A stretch of DNA of 64,000 nucleotides from Watersipora subatra (taxonomy: Eukaryota > Bryozoa > Gymnolaemata > Cheilostomatida > Watersiporidae): assembly GCF_963576615.1 (NCBI RefSeq), contig NC_088711.1:6076001-6140000 (forward strand). The letters are read 5' to 3'. Of this stretch, positions 24,101 to 36,100 are shown piece by piece (within the stretch, counting starts at the first letter, position 1; every line of letters starts with the position of its first letter). The notes below the pieces were generated by a model that saw only the letters and a program-made list of their open reading frames with translations, did not search any database and had not been told where the DNA came from. The position numbers were made by a program, and so were the translations under genes.

Positions 24101-27100
24101 ACTACTATTACTAACTACTCTTACTAGTACTAACTACTATTACCCGTACCAACTACTATTACTAGTACTAACTACTATTAATAATACTAACTACTATTAC
24201 TAGTACTAACAACTATTACTAGTACTAACTACTATTAACGCATATCAAGTTTAACATGGCTGCTAACAGCTTTCCTTTGTCATAAATTTTATGCAAGTCA
24301 ACTAAAATGAAAAGCAGGAGATTTCCCTATCTATTGGTATGCCGTAAATAATAATGGTAGTAACCTTTGCTTTCTCAGTCTCAAATCTCTTCTTCATTGC
24401 TCTCAATTCATCCTGGACATTATCATAAATTCCTACCATAATTCCATCATCATCACCCTTGGCAACTGCATCTGTGCAAAAAGGTTTATTCTATTATGCG
24501 AAATTATTAGAGACTAACACGCAAAACAGAATAACATAAACAATACATAAAGGGTTTAACAAAATACAGTTGTAAGTATTTTGCCGCGTTTAATTTCATA
24601 TGAACAGTAAAAAGAAAAAGGTGCTCTTAAAAAACTAGCAATCCTGCAGCTTTTAACTAGTCTGGCTTGAGAAACTACCATACACTAGTTTGACTTTCCA
24701 CTCCTTGCTTTCTTTCTTTGAAAATGTAATAAATGTTGTTTCATAACCACAGTGACACGATACCATATCTTACGTCGGTTTTGTTCTACTGTAGTTCAAA
24801 CTGAGTGAAACATGAAAAAATCAGACAAATCTTTACAATTATTCCAATATAATTCTTGTCAATAAGATTATATTAGAACCTGCAAGAGCCATTCGCTTCA
24901 TTTCAGCGTGTCTTTTCTTTTTCTTCCGTCTTTCTCTAACTTCAGAATTTCCTACAGCTTCTCCTCCAACCATCTGCTCCTGCAGCTCTTGTAACCTGCA
25001 GATGTTATGATAACTGACTAGCTGTTAGGTATTAGAGAAATTGTAAGACTATTCTTTCAAAACAACTGGCATGATTGACATCTGTCTCTTAATCGTGAGG
25101 TTTGACACCCACATTCTAAGCACCATGATTGACACTGGTCGTTTAACAGACCTGAAGTAAACAACATTTCTTTTTTAACTGGCATAATTAACAATATGAT
25201 CGACAATATGTTTGACACCTACATTTTAACAAGCATGAATGCCATCTGCTTTTTGATTGACATGATCGACACCTGTTTTCAATTGACATGATTGACACCT
25301 GTTTTTAATTGACATGATTGACACCTGTTTTTAATTGAAATGATTGACACCCGTCTTTCAACAGGCATGGTTAATATGACCAACACCTCTCATTCAATTG
25401 AAATGATAGACAATTAACCGTCTTTCAACTGACTAAAATGCCATTTGTCTTGTAATTGACACGCATGACACACACTTTTCAGCTGACATTAGACTTTTAA
25501 CTGACACTATAAATGCCTGTTGTCAACTGATGTGATGAAAACCTAACTGTTAATGCAATGGTTCAAGGTTTTATCCATCAGAGCGTAGTGCTAAAATTTG
25601 GTAGAATGAGTTAAACGCTCTCCGTCAAGTTGGATGAAGAATGCGTTTACAATGCGTTACAATCATCTAGGACTCGTTAAAAAAGTACATGCCTTTATTG
25701 TCCTCAGTAACTCTACCTGAAGGTAAAAGAACTGCATTTATAATAAATTAAATGTGATTGTAGAAGTGGTAAAACCTATAAGTTTAAGCTTGCAGACGTG
25801 AAATATAATGAACAAAAATGTGGGAGATGTAGAGCTTTATGAGGAGCTCACTATCCTTCACTCATTCTTACCTCTCTATTACAATGACTTGATCACTCCG
25901 TGCTGTCATACTGAGCAAAAGAAATAAATGTCACACTAAAAAACTACCCAGATAAACTATTCCATTAATGCAAAAACATATTCAGTTGTAATGGTCTAGC
26001 AGCCGAATCACCAAGTTTATATTCTACAAGTGTTTCACAGTTTTCTGTCACTTTTGGAATTGAAATGCACAGTGATATTTTTAGCAAAGTTTGTAAAGAC
26101 TGGCACCACCAATTTATATTATTAGAAAAATGTTAAATAAAAAGTATTGTTTCTCTGGTAATACGACATTCAAAGCAAAAGTGATGGAACAAAAGAATGT
26201 AGGTAAATAAATCTAAAATATATTTATTAATGCACACTGGCTAACTTGAATATTTATGCTAACACTTTGACATATTAAGAAATGTAGAAAATATTAGAAA
26301 TGTTCTAGAAGAGGGCGATGGACAACATATTAACCAAATGCTGCAGAGCCTACTATCTACAAGCTTCTATCAATCTACATTTTGGCTATTTTAAGGCTTT
26401 GCAGGTAAAATTTCATGAAAGTGGTTTTTGAAGATTTCAAATGTCAGGTACAGTTTCAATTATGAAAGAGTCACAACACCATGGCAACACAACAACAAAC
26501 TAGATGTACATGGCAATCATTGAAGATAAAGAACAACTCGTACAGAACTATAAATACAGAAAATACAAACCTTTTCAAAGCTTCAGCCTGTTGTAACATG
26601 TCTGGGTTATAGCCTGCCATGGATTCCTCTGTTAAGTGTTCAGTTGGAGAGGAGCGTGGAGCTGATGTTGGAGAACTTTCCTTGTTTCTGTCACTCACCA
26701 CACTTTCCACTCGCATCAATGAGCCTTAATGTTAAAAATAATTTGTGTCAGTTGCTCAGCACCTGAGACAAGCTCTCATCAAATCTAAGCACTTTTATAG
26801 AAAACCAGAGACAAGATTAGTTCAATGGCTCGGCAGTACTTTTGGTGATTGCTAAAGAGGAAATAAGATGGCTGCCTATAAATAATGAGAAGCAGCCTAA
26901 CGTTGGCTGTATGTTGTTTATAAGGATGAGGAGGTCTCCGACTCACCATCATCTCCGTTCATACTCTCGACTGGTATGTCCGAATTATTGTTGTTCACTA
27001 CAAGCAGACGAGTGGACTGATTTCACTCTACAAACCACTGCGCACACACTGCTGATGTAAAAAATTTGCAACCCAATTACATGATTACAATACCATTCGC

Positions 27101-30100
27101 ATATAACATGTGATATCCATGATCAACATTATTCTTAAACAGCATGTAAAATTGAGTTGATCACTGCAAGAATAAAGGAAATATTTTAGAGCCAAGGAGA
27201 GTGAGGTGGAGTCACCAACCAAACAAGCATAATTTGTTACTAGTTAGAAGACCCTGTCTACTACTGGCTACTAGTACATGTCCTATGATAGGGAGTACAG
27301 CTGATATATGACAAATGGTAATTTACTGATAAGGATGTGTTAGAGCCAATCCATGAAGGAGGTATGGATTCTAAACATCTAGACATCATTGCATGTTCTC
27401 AGTTAAGCATGAAGGAAATAGGGAAAGAAAATCTATGTGAGAAAAAGGTCACAACAACCGTCACCTACCATAACCAAGTACTGCAAAACAACCGAGATAG
27501 CATGAAACCGGCCAAGCTAATCAGACATCAATGAACTGAACATTCCAAAATTTTGCACAGCTTATACCAGAATCATTGCACATTTATTCTTAATTACAAA
27601 TGGAGTCTGGGATTATTGTTCCATATTATAAAAGTTTACAGAAAGCCTTTTCTTTTATGAACAGAATGGAGTAAATATAGCGAGAGGTTACCTTCTGCAG
27701 TATTCGAAATGAGGCCATGTTTCCCTTCGACATCGTGTATTTTATCATCATAATACTCTCTCAGTTTGTTCATATCCTCCTCCAACTTTGACTTGCTTAC
27801 CCTTTCTTCCTCATACTTTGACTTGAGCTCCTCTAGCTGCATCTCATACTCCTACCAGATACAAAACCCTCAAGACCTGAGACTAGATCTCAGGCTACGC
27901 ATTGAAGAAGTAGCACTTCACTGCCTCACAGATATGAGGATATGTACAACCAACTCACAGATATGAGAATATGTACAACCAACTCACAGATATGAGGATA
28001 TGTACAATCAACTCACAGATATGAGGACATGTACAATCAACTCACAGATATGAGGATACGTACAACCAACTCACAGATATGAGGATATGTACAATCAACT
28101 CACAGATATGAGGATATGTACAATCAACTCACAGATATGAGGATATGTACAACCAACTCACAGATATGAGCTCACAGATATGAGGATATGTACAACCAAC
28201 TCACAGATATGAGGATATGTACAACCAACTCACAGACATGAGGATATGTACAATCAACTCACAGATATGAGGATATGTACAATCAACTCACAGATATGAG
28301 GACATGTACAATCAACTCACAGATATGAGGATACGTACAACCAACTCACAGATATGAGGATATGTACAATCAACTCACAGATATGAGGATATGTACAATC
28401 AACTCACAGATATGAGGATATGTACAACCAACTCACAGATATGAGCTCACAGATATGAGGATATGTACAACCAACTCACAGATATGAGGATATGTACAAC
28501 CAACTCACAGACATGAGGATATGTACAATCAACTCACAGATATGAGGATATGTACAACCAACTGGTCATAGTCAAGCATCTTAAACAATTAGGGGAAAAT
28601 CCTAGCAGACGCACTTATCTGAAAACTTGTTAATATCTGATGGCTTCTGCATGTAATAAAAAGTTAAACAGAGTGTAAAAACATCTGACGGCAGTAAACT
28701 AGGTAATGATGAAACATGGAGGGGTGTATGTACCTTCCTTATTTCCTGTTTCTCCTGCTCAAGCGCTTCAGGGTCATCAACGGTAGTGGAAATTTTTGTG
28801 GAAGCGGCAATTGCACGAGGTTTCTCTGGTTGAGCAGCAGCAGCATTAGCCATCAGAGCACTCACTGTAAGATACGAGAGAGAATAACTCCACCATGTAG
28901 CTGATTGACTGTCACACGAGCGTAGAGAGACATATTACTGGGCAGGAGATATCAAAACTATACAGTTTCATGGCTGTAACTCATAGCCAGCATAAACACA
29001 AATCTTTCAGCCTCCTATGAATGTGTTGGACTTTGCAGCTCTTGGAGGTAAAAAGCCAATTACAAGAGCGCATGTTAGCAATATCTAGTAAAAATGTTCA
29101 ATATCATGTTTTTTCAAACATTTGTTGACTGAGAGGCTTATTTGATGTGACAAGCAACTCTACACTAGCTCTGCTACGAGGCAAAGAAATGGAGAATGCA
29201 AAGCAGGTGCAGCCATTTTAATCGGAATGCATGTTTCTAACAAGAAGAATAATCAACTGATAGACTAGACTTTGTTGCGTTAGCCACTATATATATTTAA
29301 CACAAACTAGCAACTGGCATATCTAAAATAAATATGAAGGTACTTCTACGTAAACAAATGTATTTTTTACTACCTGCATTAGCTGAAGTTAGCAATGCGT
29401 TCACTGAAACAACAAGCATGGTTATTGGTGTCATGCCAAATCTACAATTATGGTATTTCTAGTGAGATGATCTTATGTGGTATGGTAAGCAGCTTTGATG
29501 GCACAAGGAAGCGCTATATAATATATATTTTGCAAGTGTCTTTTTGTATCGACACCCTAACAATAGTTTTCAAAATCGTTAAAAAAATCATATTAATAAC
29601 GTAATAGAACAAAAGTATTAAATAAAATACTGCTGAAGACAGCGGGCTATATATCGACTACTTCAAGTCAGCATCTTTTAAAAATGCCTCATTTACTCAA
29701 GGAATTGGTCAGCATTTTAAAAACTTCTGATAATTGTGAGTAAAAGACTGTTGACATCAAATAAATTTCCGCAACATTTAAAATCAGTTCCCGTTGAACA
29801 ATAACCAAAGAATAAGCATTCTGTTGACAGTCTTCTAATAGACTTTGCGCGCGATGAAGGAGGAGACAAACCTCTCCTGTGTTATTTGTTTGTAAACTAC
29901 ATTGCTCAAGAACCACATTTCTGCATAAGTACATGTGTAGTTGAGTGAATCACAGCTTTAGCCCAAAAAACAAATTTGCTACACGTAACAAGAGTATTTT
30001 TGTCGCATCATAACATCCCTATCAGCGACAAATCGCAGCCATTTATTTATCTGTTCAAATAATAATTTGGGTTTTATAAATACAAGTTTTATTCATTGAA

Positions 30101-33100
30101 AGCTTTGAAAGAAAAGCGAAGCTAGCAAAAACATTGGCTATGTTTTAGAAATGCAAGTTGGCTTTAGAAAAATCAAACAGTAGACTGATATAAAGGAAAT
30201 ATAGGCAAAATTGAGTTATGGTCAGGCATCTCTCAGCAAAGGTCACTTGTGACACTATACCTATTATTACAGTGTGACCTATAGTGTCACACTGTAACAC
30301 ACAGTGTGACACTATACCTATTATTACAGTGTGACCTATAGTGCCACAACTGTCTATACTTGTCACACTGCGTAATAATACGTATAGTGTCACAACTGTC
30401 TATACTTGTCACACTGTGCAATAATATGTATAGTGTCACAACTGTCTATAGTTGTCACACTGTGTAATATTACCTACAGTGTCACAACTGTCTATACTTG
30501 TCACACTGTGTAATAATACCTAAAGCGTCACAACTGTGTATATTTGTCACAATGTGTAATAATACCTAAAGTGTCACAACTGTCTCTACTTGTCACACCG
30601 TGTAATAATACCTACAGTGTCACAACTGTTTATACTTTTCACACTGTGTAATATTACCTATAGTGTCACAACTGCATATACTTGTCACATTGTGTAATAC
30701 TACCTATAGCGTTACAACTGTCTATACTTGTCACACTGTGTAATATTACCTGTAGGGTCACAACTGTCTATACTTGTCACACTGTGTAATAATACCTATA
30801 GCGTTACAACTGTCTATACTTGTCACACTGCGTAATATTACCTGTAGTGTCACAACTGTCTATACTTGCTACACTGTGTATTACCGGTACTACATATAGC
30901 GTAGTATACACAGTGTGACTAAAGTCATTCGTGACATTATAGGTAATACACAGTGTGACAAGTATAGACAGTTGAGACTCTATAGGTAATATTACAGTGT
31001 GACAAGTATAGACAGTTGTGACGCTATAGGTAGTATTACACAATGTGACAAGTATACGCAGTTGTGACACTATAGGTAATATTACACAGTGTGAAAAGTA
31101 TAAACAGTTGTGACACTGTAGGTATTCTTACACGGTGTGACAAGTAGAGACAGTTGTGACACTACAAGTAATATTACACAGTGTGACAAGTATAGACAGT
31201 TGTGACACTATAGGTATTATTGCACAGTGTGACAAGTATGCACAGTTGTGGCACTATAGGTATTATTACATATTATTACACAGTGTGACAAGTACAGACA
31301 GTTGTGACACTACAGGTAATATTACACAGTGTGACAAGTATAGACAGTTGTGACACTATAGGTATTATTACACAGTGTGACAAGTATACACAGTTGTGAC
31401 ATTATAGGTATTATTACATATTATTACACTCTGTGACGAGTATAGACAGTTGTGACACTATAGGTAATATTATACAGTGTGACAAGTATAGACAGTTGTA
31501 CGTAAGGGTCACATACTGCTCAGACTCACAATCAAAGTTGCCATCTCCCATTTGGCCTGCAAGTAGGGCTCTCAGCTTTGTTATCTCCTCCTGATATTCT
31601 CGCAGTAATGCATCTTTAGGGTCCTCATTTATCTTGGGCTTATTCTTAATATTCTTAGCACGGTTTGCGTACCTGCAGCATATGGGCAAAGGCTAATACA
31701 GTATTCCCTGCAAAAACTGACAAAGACTCAGTTAATACACTGCAGCTGTGCACAACTGTAACTTTGTGCACAAAAACCTTATTTTACTTTTTATTTGATC
31801 TGAGCAACGCCTAAGAAAATATGGCAACTCATCTTTTAAACTAAAAACGCGTAACCTTGACACAAGCCTAAACAGAAAACAGCGGCAGCACTCTGTTTTC
31901 AAATACAGCTTTATAAGCCCACCTAAGAGTGCTCAGGGTCTCATCATAGTTGTTATCCGCTGGTGAAAGGCAGGCAACCATGAGAGTCTTGGTGTTACCT
32001 CCAAGGGAGTCCTGGAGGAGCCTTGTCAACTTTGAATCACGATATGGTATGTGCTTTGACTTGCCATCGACGAGCGCAGATATAACATTACCAAGTGCAG
32101 ATAAAGAGAGATTTATCTTTGTAGCTTCTTTTAGTCGATCTCCCGTAGCCCCTGCATGAAGTTACCAACATGTAGCAGCAGTCCGCAGCAGTAGGTGTGG
32201 TGCATGTTTAGAAGTCATGAAAATTTATGAATTAAGAATTTCAAAATCAAAGGGTTTACAAAAATAAAACACTAACTAAATGATAAAATAGTATTAAACT
32301 GTTTCATAATTTATTGGTTATAGAAATATAGATTATCCTCGTGCTGGTCGATAGTGATCAAGGATAAACTGAGCAACCTGTACAACTACGATTATGATCG
32401 ATTATAAAACTGCAAAATAATGTTTTTAAGTAAGTTTCAGTCAGGGCGTGATACGTTCATGACTCAGTTTACCGATATATCGAGACAAGTCAGTAGTAAT
32501 GCACTGTAAAACCTTTGCCTAAAATCTATGGAAGAAATATTATCGCTGATCTCGAAGCACTTTCACTGATTAGAGTAACACGAATGCAGGAAATATACAA
32601 ATGGTTTATACCGTTAATATCCTGGGGTCATAGGTGAAGTTGTACAAAGCCTACTTGACATTAAAAACGATATGCCATAGATCATATTATGTATCAATAG
32701 TATGCCCACCAGCATTTAAGTATGGAATTTACTGTACTGGTTGATGTACAAGTGCTTGGATCAATGGTGACATACCAACATCTGAATGAAACCTTTAATG
32801 ATAGTAAGTTAGCCCCCATACTCGTATTACTAAGGTTATGCATGAGTCATTATTATCCTATGTTAGAGTAGTACCCAGGCGGTTTGGTGCGCCATGAGAG
32901 ATCATCAGGTGTAATAACTATACGTATAACTATTCTAGAATGCTGGCAATTGACACAGTGTTGGCCTACCATGAAGAAAGCTGTGAGTTTAAATGTTGTT
33001 TAACTTTGCAAAAATATTGATCTAAACATTTAGAACAGACCATCAAATATAGACTAATATATATTATTGCCAACGCAAGCAAATCCTTTTTTCTCTGCTT

Positions 33101-36100
33101 TGCACAAAACAATTACCTGTTTTGCCCTGGCGCTCACTACCAGCTAAATCAACCAAGTTCAACTTTCCAGCTTTGATATGTTCTTCGCCGGCGTCATCAA
33201 CCGTCGCCATCTCAAGCTGTATGGTGAAGATGGAGTGGCTGCGTGATGAGTCAGCATTCATCAGTGTCGCGCCCGTAGAACGATTCTTCCAACCAAGTGC
33301 CATGACTTTTTCACAGTCAACGACATTGTGCACAGGGTGGAGAGACAGCCCTGCGGTAAGCATGGTTAGGATTTACAATCAATCATAGGAGTCTAACATC
33401 TATCTTGAGGAGGAGTGTAAAGACCTATTAGAAAACAACCTTCTAATCCTGCTTGCCTCTTGTTTTGTAACAATTGTACAGTAAATTTCTGTTTTCTTTA
33501 ATAGTGGCTATCACTAAATTGAGAGCCTGTTCAATATCATGACAATCAACTAATAAATTTATATTATCACTCATACAGAGCTTAGCGGGTAAGCCCTTCC
33601 AGCAAAGATAATATATCTCACGCTGTCAGGGAGTGCAAATAGCCCCCAAGGTAATTTATGACATTAGATATCTGCACTCAAACAGATCTGATAAAATACC
33701 ATTTGATGCCGATAAAACTTTACCAACAATGCTATGCTACAAAAATTACATGCAAAATAGAAATATCATTAAACCATTTCAGATATAATACCTGGTGAAA
33801 ATGTGTCTTCTATCTATAGCTCCTGTTTGTGTCTACATATTTTATTGAGTAACAAAACGATCCCACATCTAATGAATATTGATAGAAAAGAGGGACTATT
33901 GAACACCTGAGAATCACCCAGAAAAGTTTTACGCTTCTTGTTGGTAGAAGTAACCATAGAAACGCGATACCTACCACCAGACAGAAACAACTCCATTCTA
34001 ACTAACCAAATAGTAGAGGAAACAAAAACCTCAAAAGTGACGCTGCCATTTATGAGGTAACACAATAAGTTACCCTAATTTACACAAAAATAAGAACAGT
34101 ACACAAAAGCTATACGAATACATGACGCATTGTGGCAGCAAACGCGCTGTTGCTTATGCTTTGTCTATATTAAACTATACGATGCTTCAATTGTAAGCAA
34201 TAGAATGTACAGGGCCTCCATTCATGGCAGGCTAAATAGAGTGGAGCACCCTCCAGGAAGTTTTAAAGGAACAGTAACAAGTCATGTTATAACTGCTAGT
34301 ACGCTGGTAGTCCAGTGCGCTGTCAGAGATCATCATGTGTAATAACTATGTGCACAAATATTTGGATATGCTGCCAGGTGTTCCAGTGGCACAGTTGATA
34401 GTCCAGTTGGTGGTTGGAGTCCATTTCCTGTGCGATAAATCTTTTTTCCTCTGATGCTCAAAGATGCCTTCAGACAGACGGATGGACACAGCTATTATTA
34501 TAGTAAAGACTTTTCCTAATACTCATAGTGCGGATTCGGGCAAACGGAAGGATGACCACGGTTCTTATTATAGTAAAGACTTAGAAGGATGACAGTTTAA
34601 TACTTGTGCCCTTTACTAAAGCATTGTCAATTTAGTAAAATACCAAATGAGTGGCTATATGTAAGTCAACATAATTCAGAGTACCTGAGACATATACGCC
34701 TTTCTCTGGGTGTTCTTTCAGCTCCAGTTTCTGCTTAGCATCCTTACCAAGGAGGTCTCTCACATCCTCGTTGTATATCTCAAGGTATGAGGCGTGCACA
34801 AGAAATCTACAGCCTTCCGTTACTGATATTGTCTCAAATATGTGGTCAAAGGCCCTGAAACACCATTACTATTCATTTTCGATTTTCTCATATCTGGGAT
34901 TATAAAAGAGACTTGAGCATCAACTCGCGAGTTACGCCCACAAAGAGCATCTCATTGTTGGAAAGTTCTGGAAAGATTAGAGTCAAGCGCAGACCGTTTG
35001 TTTGCAGATGACTGCAAGGTCACTATATACTAGTGAGCTGTTTCGAAGGATTTACTAAATTCTCTAGACACAAAGTGAACATATATATCTACCTTCACAC
35101 AGAGTTTCAAATACTAAAGCGTATGACAAAAATTTAATGAACTTTAAGTAGTCTGATGTATGTATTACTAGGCATACTGTTAACTGTCTTTGCCTCATAT
35201 TCTAGCTATAAATCTAGTAAAAAAGTCAACACAATGAATGAGTTACGCTTCAATACCTAGGAATTATCCCCCTTTGGGAAGATGGATCCGTAATACCCTG
35301 CATACTGAATGACTTGCCACATCCTGTCTGTCCGTATGCAAAAATAGTACCGTTATAGCCCTCTGTCACACCCTGTAATGAATAGTGTAGTTAGGTTGAC
35401 ACACTACTCACATCAGTTCAGTAGTGCAATATTGAACAGATGTCCTGAAAAGGTTCAAATACCAGTTCCTTACTTTCTCTTATATTGGCTCACTCATGGG
35501 TGTGTCTCAGCTATCTACAGCTTCCTATCTGTATATACAGTAGTTCTACCCAAACAAATGAATGTGATGAATGGTGGGCTACAATCTCATTCACTAATAA
35601 TAAAACGTCTGCTACCTATTGAAATTATTGACTCAATATCTCACCGCACTACTTTGGTAAAAGTCTGGTTTACAAGACATTTAGTTTTACAGATGCCATA
35701 CTGAGTCACAAGAAGCTGCCTCCATCAGAATAGATTTAAGAGAAGCCCATAAGATGAGGGATGAACATCATCAAATAGTCAATTTAAATTAGAATTCTAG
35801 GCCTAAATTATCCTAATCTGCGAGGTCAGACACCTTCAAGATGCCAGGTGACAGTTCCTATTGATTGGGATTGCTGTCACCTTCCATAGATTGCAGGTAA
35901 TTAAAAGGACAGCAAGGCCTTATTATACTAATACACGTGAGCAGAGTATTGTAGCAACAAGTAAATAAACAATAAGCCTCATAATAACCTCACAGTTGTT
36001 AGTTGGTAGTTATCTACTAGCCTGGTTTATTCCAATCTATGATTCTGAGTTATTGACCCTGATCAATTGACCGTTAACAAAACTGTGATAGAGAAAAGAT

